The translations under genes were made by a program, and so were the position numbers. Positions 1 through 4,772 of a stretch of 5,354 nucleotides of DNA are shown here, one piece after another. Below the pieces are notes generated by a model. That model had not been told where the DNA came from and did no database searches. It saw only the letters and a program-made list of their open reading frames with translations. Positions within the stretch are counted from its first letter, which is position 1; each line of letters starts with the position of its first letter. The stretch is from Candidatus Omnitrophota bacterium (GTDB lineage: Bacteria > Omnitrophota > Gorgyraeia > Gorgyraeales > Gorgyraeaceae), in assembly GCA_013202925.1 (NCBI GenBank), contig JABMRA010000127.1:1-5354 (forward strand). Direction: 5' to 3'.

Positions 1-144
1 AAGATTAAGTTAGCATTGGAGATGAAGAAGAAAGAGGCAAAAAACCGCATGCTTAAAATGAGAGAACAGGTTGAACAGAACAATATCTATAAATGGGCAG
101 GCAAGGTCTTGTCAGCGCTTCTGAAATTCGAATTTAAAGAGTAA
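1..144 (+). CDS. otsA: Trehalose-6-phosphate synthase, C-terminal end (partial)
   Basis: The first 47 codons read open in frame 1 to a TAA at 142-144; the 5' part of the gene lies outside the window. The visible tail is Lys/Glu/Met-rich and contains RMLKMREQVEQNNIYKWAGK. That R-M-x-x-M-R-x-x-V-x-x-N-x-I-Y-x-W-A pattern resembles the last helices of GT20 trehalose-6-phosphate synthases, which join UDP-glucose (or another NDP-glucose) and glucose-6-phosphate into trehalose-6-phosphate in the cytoplasm. No catalytic residues are in view, so the call rests on this tail plus the otsB directly downstream, which would dephosphorylate the product. The separate otsB argues against a fused synthase-phosphatase. 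Another glycosyltransferase is possible but less likely. Confidence 0.8.
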   Translation, partial: KIKLALEMKKKEAKNRMLKMREQVEQNNIYKWAGKVLSALLKFEFKE

Positions 145-152
145 TCACGCAT

Positions 153-248
153 CGTCATTGCGAGGGTAACCTAAAGCGTGAGTTAACGAAGCAATCGCAT
201 GAGAGATTGCTTCGTTAACTTCCCTTAGTTGGTCGCCTCGCAATGACG
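153..248. repeat. 96-bp palindromic repeat element between otsA and otsB
   Basis: The outer arms CGTCATTGCGAGG (153-165) and CCTCGCAATGACG (236-248) are perfect 13-bp inverted repeats. The inner arms AGTTAACGAAGCAATC (181-196) and GATTGCTTCGTTAACT (205-220) are perfect over 16 bp around an 8-nt loop. The connecting segments also pair partly (for example AAC 168-170 with GTT 228-230, and TAA 172-174 with TTA 225-227), so nearly the whole element can fold into one long hairpin. Elements with TCATTGCGAGG ends and a GAAGCAATC/GATTGCTTC core are a recurrent non-coding dispersed repeat type in diverse bacterial genomes. There is no T-run after it, so it is not a classical terminator. It fills almost the whole otsA-otsB gap and ends 16 nt before the otsB start. 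Confidence 0.85.
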
Positions 249-264
249 GTTAGCTTGGATCAAC

Positions 265-1056
265 ATGAGGTATCTTTTAAGAGATCAGAATAAATTCTTT
301 TTTAAAATAAAAAAATCCCCGCACGTCTTTTTATTTTTGGATTACGATGGGACGCTCACGTCCATTGTCTCTGCCCCTGAAAAGGCAAAATTACCCCTCG
401 CAGTAAAAAATTCAATCAAGAGATTAAAGGCCTCCCCTGGATTTACAGTGGCTGTTATCAGCGGCCGTTCTTTGCGCGATATAAAAAGCATGGTCGGTAT
501 AAAGGGCCTTATCTATGCAGGGAATCATGGACTGGAAATAGAAGGCCTCGGCCGCAGGATCTCAATGCCTGCCGGAAGTTCAGCAGGACCCGGCATAAAG
601 AAGATAAAGACGTCTTTGGATAAGACATTGAGCTGTATAAAGGGCGTAAGGGTAGAGGACAAAGGCCGCACCTTAAGCGTCCATTTCAGGCTTGTAAGGC
701 CGGGCAAGAGGCGGTTAGTTAAAAATATATTCAGACGAATAGTACGGCCGTATGTTTTGTCAAAAAAGATAAAACTCTCTTCAGGCAAGATGGTGCTCGA
801 GGTAAGGCCTGCTGTAGAGTGGGACAAGGGAAAGGCAGTCGTTGCGCTTCTTGCGCAAAGCAAAAAGGCATTGCCTGTGTATATAGGAGACGACAGGACA
901 GACATAGACGCTTTCCGCGCGCTCAAGGGCAGGGGCATATCAATATTCGTAGGCCGGCCCAAAAGGGCTGTTGGCGCGGATTATTATTTAAAGAGCCCCA
1001 GGGACGTCGCAGCCCTGCTCCATAAGTTTACACTTTTGTCATTGACTAAAGTGTAA
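265..1056 (+). CDS. otsB: Trehalose-6-phosphate phosphatase (HAD superfamily)
   Basis: This gene hydrolyses trehalose-6-phosphate to trehalose and phosphate, the second step of the OtsA/OtsB route. HAD motifs are visible in order: motif I FLDYDGTLT, with nucleophile D26 and acid/base D28; motif II VISGRS, with S66; the GNHGLE segment at 86-91 typical of OtsB; the motif III lysine in WDKGKA, probably K188; and motif IV GDDRTD (208-213) for Mg binding. The region between motifs II and III corresponds to the family's cap domain. At 263 aa it matches the usual length. ATG 265 is the natural start: an in-frame TGA at 244-246 lies just upstream, and motif I falls at the expected distance. Only a weak Shine-Dalgarno (GGAT, 257-260) is present. 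The gene follows otsA after the palindromic repeat and is probably co-transcribed with it. Confidence 0.94.
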   Translation: MRYLLRDQNKFFFKIKKSPHVFLFLDYDGTLTSIVSAPEKAKLPLAVKNSIKRLKASPGFTVAVISGRSLRDIKSMVGIKGLIYAGNHGLEIEGLGRRISMPAGSSAGPGIKKIKTSLDKTLSCIKGVRVEDKGRTLSVHFRLVRPGKRRLVKNIFRRIVRPYVLSKKIKLSSGKMVLEVRPAVEWDKGKAVVALLAQSKKALPVYIGDDRTDIDAFRALKGRGISIFVGRPKRAVGADYYLKSPRDVAALLHKFTLLSLTKV

Positions 1057-1057
1057 A
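1027..1057 (+). repeat. Inverted repeat spanning the otsB stop codon
   Basis: TTTACACTTT (1027-1036) and AAAGTGTAAA (1048-1057) form a perfect 10-bp AT-rich stem with an 11-nt loop, and the right arm contains the otsB TAA. The sequence after it (GTTTGTAATAATA) has no real U-tract, so it could at most be a weak terminator or an mRNA-end stabilising hairpin. The next gene starts only 24 nt past the stop, which favours continued transcription. Confidence 0.35.
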
Positions 1058-1071
1058 GTTTGTAATAATAT
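1042..1071 (+). promoter_or_regulatory. Possible weak internal promoter before the DUF5752-like gene
   Basis: TTGACT (1042-1047) is followed after 18 bp by TAATAT (1066-1071). These match 5/6 and 4/6 positions of the sigma-70 consensus. Transcription would start near 1078-1080, almost at the ATG at 1081, giving a nearly leaderless message, which would fit the missing Shine-Dalgarno there. AT-rich gaps produce such matches by chance, so this is tentative. Confidence 0.2.
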
Positions 1072-1080
1072 ATTGACATT

Positions 1081-1770
1081 ATGATACAGTTGAGCAAGAA
1101 GAATAATGAAAAGGCCTTCAGGTTTTACACCAGGTTTCACCTGAGGGTCCTGACAGGACTCAAGGCCACTAATATAGAGGAGCTTCTTGTCCTTATCAAG
1201 AAGGTCCCCGGGTCTTCCATCTATTATCACACCCACCATTTCCTGCAGAAGCATAAGCATATCTCTCCGGAGCCGCCGAATGATTTTGCGTTCTGGATAG
1301 AAAGCGCGTTGAACGAAGAGGTCCTGGCTGAGAAGGTCGCGAGCATTGATACAGTCAAGTACCATTCCATCCGTTCCCTCAGGAATGAGATCGTAAGGCT
1401 GATAGAAGATTATATAGATAAAAACCCAAGAACAAAATTGAGATTCGCCTCGCCCAACAAGGCCTTTCATTTTATTAAAAGCATAAGTTTTATCGTGCCT
1501 ACCCCTTATGTCGCAAAGGATCTGGATGGCTTTCTGGATGCGCTAAAAAAGATTTCCGTGGATTCAATATATTTTCATATCTTTGAGGCAAGGCTGCGGC
1601 TCGAGATGGAGACGAATGATTTCTCTTTCTGGCTGGGCACGGCCTTAATGGAGGTAGAGCTTGCCGGAAAGATAACAGCCCTTGATCCATACACATATAC
1701 AATGGAGGATCTGAGGAAGAAGATCATAGCGTTGGTAGAAGAAAGACTGAGGAATGGAAAAGCTAAATAG
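1081..1770 (+). CDS. Uncharacterised internally duplicated protein, DUF5752-like
   Basis: The function is unknown. I recognise it tentatively as DUF5752-like, a family I recall from trehalose gene neighbourhoods. The 229-aa protein is two copies of one domain. Copy 1 (about 11-112) and copy 2 (about 127-223) share KAF (11 and 127), a following acidic/hydrophobic helix, SIY[YF]H (46-50 and 162-166), NDFxFW (67-72 and 179-184) followed by an AL.E..LA.K helix, and LR.[EK]I..L[IV]E near the end. Copy 1 alone has a histidine cluster, HTHHFLQKHKH (50-60); copy 2 has HIFEARLRLEM there. No signal peptide or membrane segment is evident, so it is probably cytoplasmic. ATG 1081 has no clear Shine-Dalgarno; it lies 24 nt after otsB. 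Its end overlaps the treT start by 17 nt, which suggests translational coupling and a role tied to trehalose synthesis (inference). The reading frame is secure; the function is not. Confidence 0.85.
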   Translation: MIQLSKKNNEKAFRFYTRFHLRVLTGLKATNIEELLVLIKKVPGSSIYYHTHHFLQKHKHISPEPPNDFAFWIESALNEEVLAEKVASIDTVKYHSIRSLRNEIVRLIEDYIDKNPRTKLRFASPNKAFHFIKSISFIVPTPYVAKDLDGFLDALKKISVDSIYFHIFEARLRLEMETNDFSFWLGTALMEVELAGKITALDPYTYTMEDLRKKIIALVEERLRNGKAK

Positions 1771-2977
1771 GTACGGACAATTTGTAGGTAAGCGCACCAT
1801 AGAAGAACTCAGGATGCTTGCGGGCTATTTGCAGGGCAAGGTGATCCAGCATATAAATTCTACTGCTGTAGGAGGCGGGGTTGCCGAGATACTATCCAAG
1901 ATAGTGCCTCTTTTGCAGGAATTAGGCGTTAATTGCCAGTGGGACGTAATAAAGGGGTCGCCCGAATTTTTCGATGTTACAAAGGCCATACACAACGCGT
2001 TGCATGGGAAAGAGGCCGAGCTTACTGACAAGATGCTGGAGGTATTTAATGAGATAAGCAGGATGAATATCAGGGAGATGAATCTCTATGGCGACATAAT
2101 GTTCATACATGATCCTCAGCCCATTGCGCTCATAAAGAGAAAATCCGGCATGAAAAAGAGCAAATGGATATGGCGCTGCCATGTCGATGTCTCTGGTCCG
2201 GATAAAAATGCGTGGGGCTTTCTGGAACCGTTTATCAATAAGTATGACGCTGCTGTATTTTCGAGCCCTCACTTTGCGCATCAGATGAAACCGCGGCAGG
2301 TCTTGATATCACCCTCCATAGACCCATTTAGCGATAAAAATAGAGAGGTCACCAGGGAGGAGATAGATACGGTTTTGAATAAGTACAATATAGATCCGCG
2401 GCAGAAACCTATTGTATGCCAGATCTCAAGATACGACGCCCTTAAGGATCCTGTAGGGGTCATAAAGGCGTATAAGATGGTAAAGAAATATGTTGATTGC
2501 CAGCTTTTGCTTGTGGGAAACAGGGCAGCGGATGACCCTGAGACAGATAAGATCTACAAAGAGGTCTTAGAGGCAGCCGGAAAGGATCCTGATATCCACG
2601 CCCTGCTCGTAGAAGATATACCCTATGAGATAAACGTGTTTCAGCGTGTATCCGATGTCATCGTCCAGAAGTCCCTCAGGGAAGGCTTTGCGCTTACTGT
2701 TTCAGAGGCGCTGTGGAAGGCAAAGCCTGTTGTGGCCTCGGCCGTAGGAGGCATACCCCTGCAGATAAAACACAAGTACGGCGGCCTCTTGTGCCACAGC
2801 ATAGAGGGCGCTGCGTTTGCCATAAAGCAGCTCCTAAACGCGCCTGAGTACGCCAAGAAGCTTGGCGAGAATGGCCGCGAGCATATAAGACAGAACTTTC
2901 TTTTGACCCGCCATTTAAGAGAGTATATGCTGCTCTTCCTGTCACTGTATACAGAAGACGGCATAGTGACCCTATAG
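1754..2977 (+). CDS. treT: Trehalose synthase, TreT-type glycosyltransferase (GT4)
   Basis: TreT enzymes make trehalose reversibly from NDP-glucose and free glucose. The 407-aa protein has the GT-B layout of family GT4. The N-terminal domain carries INSTAVGGGVAE (34-45), the family's glycine-rich loop, then a segment ending in FFDVTKAIHNALHG, then HDPQP and WRCHVD (140-145). The C-terminal nucleotide-sugar domain has QISRYDALKDP (223-233), with R226 and K231 as the likely phosphate-binding pair, and the EX7E motif in REGFALTVSEA (E310, E318), followed by KPVVASAVGG. Length and motif order resemble archaeal TreT (Thermococcus/Pyrococcus). A related trehalose phosphorylase of the same fold cannot be excluded from sequence alone. 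ATG 1754 sits inside the preceding gene; GAGG at 1749-1752 is too close to act as a standard Shine-Dalgarno, so initiation probably depends on coupling. No terminator separates this gene from the pyr promoter. Confidence 0.88.
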   Translation: MEKLNRYGQFVGKRTIEELRMLAGYLQGKVIQHINSTAVGGGVAEILSKIVPLLQELGVNCQWDVIKGSPEFFDVTKAIHNALHGKEAELTDKMLEVFNEISRMNIREMNLYGDIMFIHDPQPIALIKRKSGMKKSKWIWRCHVDVSGPDKNAWGFLEPFINKYDAAVFSSPHFAHQMKPRQVLISPSIDPFSDKNREVTREEIDTVLNKYNIDPRQKPIVCQISRYDALKDPVGVIKAYKMVKKYVDCQLLLVGNRAADDPETDKIYKEVLEAAGKDPDIHALLVEDIPYEINVFQRVSDVIVQKSLREGFALTVSEALWKAKPVVASAVGGIPLQIKHKYGGLLCHSIEGAAFAIKQLLNAPEYAKKLGENGREHIRQNFLLTRHLREYMLLFLSLYTEDGIVTL

Positions 2978-3005
2978 CTTATTTTGGCATATAGCTTATT
3001 TTGGC
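2973..3005 (+). repeat. Tandem 16-bp direct repeat abutting the pyr promoter
   Basis: TATAGCTTATTTTGGC occurs at 2973-2988 and again at 2990-3005, a perfect duplication with a 17-bp period. The first copy contains the treT stop codon (TAG, 2975-2977). The second ends exactly one base before the -35 hexamer. It could be an upstream regulatory site or simply a slippage duplication; the sequence alone does not decide. Confidence 0.7.
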
Positions 3006-3033
3006 TTGACAATGCGGAAATAGTATGTATAAT
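3006..3033 (+). promoter_or_regulatory. Sigma-70 type promoter of the pyr operon
   Basis: A perfect -35 TTGACA (3006-3011) and a perfect -10 TATAAT (3028-3033) are separated by 16 bp, predicting transcription start near 3040. A second TATAAT lies at 3037-3042, part of a 9-bp near-repeat (GTATAATAG then GTATAATAA), but it has no good -35 at the right distance. The PyrR-binding hairpin begins about 11 nt after the predicted start, as expected for a pyr attenuator leader. Confidence 0.85.
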
Positions 3034-3050
3034 AGGTATAATAATAGTAA

Positions 3051-3081
3051 CCTTTAAATCGGTCCTGAGAGGCCGGAAAGG
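3051..3081 (+). promoter_or_regulatory. PyrR-binding RNA hairpin (pyr attenuator anti-antiterminator)
   Basis: The RNA folds as a lower stem CCTTT (3051-3055) with AAAGG (3077-3081), an internal loop (AAAT, 3056-3059, opposite G3076), an upper stem CGGTC (3060-3064) with GGCCG (3071-3075, one G-U pair), and a hexaloop CTGAGA (3065-3070). The hexaloop fits the CNGNGA consensus of Bacillus-type PyrR-binding loops, and TCCTGAGAGG matches their conserved core. In that system PyrR, favoured by UMP, holds this hairpin and so lets the downstream terminator form. Here GAAAGGGATGAA (3076-3087) can instead pair, with small bulges, with TTCTATACCTTC (3111-3122), a predicted antiterminator that excludes both this hairpin and the terminator. 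The antiterminator pairing is my inference. Confidence 0.9.
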
Positions 3082-3090
3082 GATGAAAAA

Positions 3091-3171
3091 ATGAGAAAAT
3101 TAACAGAGAATTCTATACCTTCTTGCTTTGGATGGCGGGGAGGTATTTTTTTTGAATGGGGGGAGATGTGA
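3091..3171 (+). CDS. Possible leader peptide ORF (26 codons) through the pyr attenuator
   Basis: ATG 3091 opens 26 codons ending at TGA 3169-3171. A plausible Shine-Dalgarno, GGAAAGGG (3075-3082), lies 8 nt upstream and is part of the PyrR-binding stem. The peptide begins MRKLTENSIPSCF and has no recognised family. The frame runs through the terminator stem and its T-tract (coding Ile-Phe-Phe) and overlaps the pyrR start region, ending in ATGTGA. If translated, ribosomes could block the terminator, as in the enterobacterial pyrBI leader, and PyrR binding would hide its ribosome-binding site. A run of 25 open codons is not rare by chance, so this is a candidate only. Confidence 0.3.
   Translation: MRKLTENSIPSCFGWRGGIFFEWGEM
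3115..3153 (+). terminator. Intrinsic terminator of the pyr attenuator
   Basis: ATACCTTCTTGC (3115-3126) pairs with GCGGGGAGGTAT (3135-3146) over 12 consecutive pairs, three of them G-U, around an 8-nt loop. A run of eight T (3146-3153) follows, the first one in the stem. This is a textbook Rho-independent terminator placed between the promoter and pyrR. With the PyrR-binding hairpin upstream it forms a regulated attenuator: high UMP should favour termination, low UMP read-through into pyrRBC. Confidence 0.92.
3137..3144 (+). promoter_or_regulatory. Likely pyrR ribosome-binding site inside the terminator stem
   Basis: GGGGAGGT (3137-3144) is a strong Shine-Dalgarno match 11 nt before ATG 3156. 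It is part of the right arm of the terminator hairpin, so any read-through transcript that still folded this stem would have its ribosome-binding site masked. It supports ATG 3156 as the pyrR start, although the spacing is slightly long. Confidence 0.55.
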
Positions 3172-3719
3172 CGTTCAGGCAAAAGGCAACTATTTTGACA
3201 AAGGAAGAAATCGCCAGGGCAATTACGCGGATCAGCCATGAGATCCTGGAGAAGAACGAGGGGCCGGAGGGACTGGCAATAGTGGGTATCAGGACCAGGG
3301 GATATGTACTTGCAGAAAGGATTGCGCAGGCAATCAGCCGCATCGATGGCTCTAGCGTGGCAGTAGGGGCGCTTGACATAACATTGTACAGGGACGATCT
3401 GAGCGTAGTGGCTGAGCAGCCAATAATGCACAAAACAGAGATAGATTTTGACATAGAGGACAGGAATATAATCCTAGTAGATGATGTCCTGTATACAGGC
3501 AGGACTATACGCTGTGCCCTGGATGCGCTTATTGATTTTGGCAGGCCAAAGAGCATACAGCTCGCGGTTCTTATAGACAGAGGACACAGGGAGCTTCCTA
3601 TAAGGGCTGACTATGTGGGGAAAAACCTGCCCACATCGCAGAAAGAGCTCGTGCAGGTAAAATTACAGGAGATAGACGGCGATGACAGCGTCTTTATAGA
3701 GGAAGCGCAAAATGGTTAA
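3156..3719 (+). CDS. pyrR: PyrR: pyr operon regulator / uracil phosphoribosyltransferase
   Basis: PyrR binds pyr leader RNA in response to UMP and often also has uracil phosphoribosyltransferase activity (uracil + PRPP to UMP). The 187-aa protein has the type I phosphoribosyltransferase pattern. GIRTRG (44-49) is the early phosphate-binding loop; DITLYRDDL (74-82) is a PyrR hallmark; the PRPP loop ILVDDVLYTGRT (106-117) carries D109/D110; and DRGHRELPIRADYVGKNLPTS (141-161) is the PyrR signature region. Length is close to the usual 180 aa. ATG 3156 is preferred because of GGGGAGG upstream. GTG 3168, whose G-rich upstream sequence is close, would remove four residues and cannot be excluded. 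The gene is downstream of its own predicted RNA target, implying autoregulation, and overlaps pyrB by 8 nt. Confidence 0.95.
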   Translation: MGGDVTFRQKATILTKEEIARAITRISHEILEKNEGPEGLAIVGIRTRGYVLAERIAQAISRIDGSSVAVGALDITLYRDDLSVVAEQPIMHKTEIDFDIEDRNIILVDDVLYTGRTIRCALDALIDFGRPKSIQLAVLIDRGHRELPIRADYVGKNLPTSQKELVQVKLQEIDGDDSVFIEEAQNG

Positions 3720-4671
3720 TAAGGCAAAGAAAAAGCCAAACTGGATCCACAAAGACCTCCTGGGACTGGAATATCTTTCAAAGGAAGACATAGATCTTCT
3801 TTTAGACACAGCAGATTCCTTCAGGGAGATACTGGACAGGTCTATTAAAAAGGTGCCTGCGCTCCGTGGAAAGACAGTGGTAAATCTATTCTACGAGCCT
3901 TCCACAAGGACAAGGGTATCTTTTGAGATAGCCGCCAAGCGCCTGTCCGCTGACGTGATCAATATTGCCACTGAGACATCGAGCGTGAAAAAAGGCGAGA
4001 CGCTTAATGATACCGGCAAAAACATAGAGGCGCTAAAGGCAGACATAATTGTTGTAAGGCACAATTGTTCAGGCGCAGCAGCAATGCTCGCAAGGCACGT
4101 AAATATCAGCGTGGTCAATGCAGGGGACGGGTGGCACGAGCATCCCACCCAGGGGCTCCTGGACATATTTACTTTAAAGAAAAAGTTGGGCCGCATAGAA
4201 GGCCTGAATGTCAGCATAGTAGGGGATATAGCGCATTCGCGCGTGGCGCGCTCAAACATCTGGGGTTTGACCAAGCTGGGTGCCAGTGTCACTGTATGCG
4301 CTCCGGACATATTGATACCTCCCGGCATAGAAGACATGGGTGTTAAGACAACGGATAATATTGACGAGGCGCTCTCCAAAGCCGATGCAGTGAATGTCCT
4401 TAGGATGCAGTTCGAGCGCGATGAAAAAGGCGCGTTCCCCCAGCAGATAGAATATTTTAAAAAATTTGGCATAACAGCGGAGCGTTTGCAGCCCGCCAAA
4501 AAAGATATCGTAATAATGCACCCAGGCCCGGTAAACAGGGGTATCGAGATATCGACTGAGGTGGCGGATGGCCTTAATTCTGTTATCCTGGAGCAGGTCA
4601 CTAACGGTATAGCTGTCCGGATGGCAGTGCTTTATTGGCTCTCTCAGGCAAGAGAGAAAAATAAGCTATAA
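3712..4671 (+). CDS. pyrB: Aspartate carbamoyltransferase catalytic subunit
   Basis: It condenses carbamoyl phosphate and aspartate to N-carbamoyl-aspartate, the committed step of UMP synthesis. The carbamoyl-phosphate loop FYEPSTRTR spans 60-68. SSVKKGET (90-97) gives the Ser/Lys loop reaching into a neighbouring subunit's active site. HPTQ (144-147), VGDIAHSRVARSN (170-182), LRMQFER (230-236) for aspartate binding, and MHPGPVNRG (269-277) follow in normal order. At 319 aa it is slightly longer than the usual ~305-310, with a Lys-rich N-terminus. ATG 3712 overlaps the pyrR end and has GAGGAAG (3699-3705) upstream. The last codons (Lys-Leu-stop) lie in the first units of the downstream heptad array. 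No pyrI regulatory subunit follows, which fits PyrR control of expression, though one could lie elsewhere. Confidence 0.97.
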   Translation: MVNKAKKKPNWIHKDLLGLEYLSKEDIDLLLDTADSFREILDRSIKKVPALRGKTVVNLFYEPSTRTRVSFEIAAKRLSADVINIATETSSVKKGETLNDTGKNIEALKADIIVVRHNCSGAAAMLARHVNISVVNAGDGWHEHPTQGLLDIFTLKKKLGRIEGLNVSIVGDIAHSRVARSNIWGLTKLGASVTVCAPDILIPPGIEDMGVKTTDNIDEALSKADAVNVLRMQFERDEKGAFPQQIEYFKKFGITAERLQPAKKDIVIMHPGPVNRGIEISTEVADGLNSVILEQVTNGIAVRMAVLYWLSQAREKNKL

Positions 4672-4750
4672 GCCTTAAGTCGTAAGCCATAAGAAAGGCC
4701 TAAAAAACAAAGTTTTAAATTTGCTTAAGGCTTATGGCTTACAGCTTATA
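4661..4750. repeat. Inverted array of 7-bp repeats between pyrB and pyrC
   Basis: The left side has tandem heptads of NTAAGYY form: ATAAGCT, ATAAGCC, TTAAGTC, GTAAGCC and a partial ATAAG (4661-4693). The right side has four inverse heptads: GCTTAAG, GCTTATG, GCTTACA, GCTTATA (4723-4750). Two perfect 12-bp pairings are possible but mutually exclusive: ATAAGCCTTAAG (4668-4679) with 4724-4735, or GTAAGCCATAAG (4682-4693) with 4731-4742. An outer 7-bp pair is 4661-4667 with 4743-4749. The 29-nt centre is A/T-rich. No T-run follows, so it is not a typical terminator. It begins inside pyrB and fills most of the 101-nt gap to pyrC. Confidence 0.8.
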
Positions 4751-4772
4751 ACCGATCAAGGGAGTCTATGGA

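Noticed and set aside
153..248. The otsA-otsB palindrome as an intrinsic terminator
   Set aside because: There is no T-run on either side, and the symmetric long-arm architecture is that of a dispersed palindromic repeat.
525..962. A 145-codon open frame on the - strand opposite otsB
   Set aside because: It is antisense to the conserved HAD-phosphatase and lacks any recognisable motif; it is best explained as a shadow of otsB codon usage.
1073..1078. Perfect TTGACA just before the DUF5752-like start as a -35 element
   Set aside because: A matching -10 would fall inside the gene around 1096-1101, where the sequence (AAGAAG) does not fit.
3083..3091. ATG at 3083 as a leader peptide start
   Set aside because: It encodes only Met-Lys-Lys before TGA at 3089-3091 and is too close to the purine-rich segment to have a proper ribosome-binding site.
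3891..4601. A 236-codon open frame on the - strand opposite pyrB
   Set aside because: It lies wholly antisense to a clear pyrB with all catalytic motifs, shows no recognisable domain, and is Ser/Thr/Pro-rich as expected of a shadow frame.
4661..4750. The repeats after pyrB as a CRISPR array
   Set aside because: Units are 7 bp with no spacers and are arranged as an inverted pair of tandem arrays.
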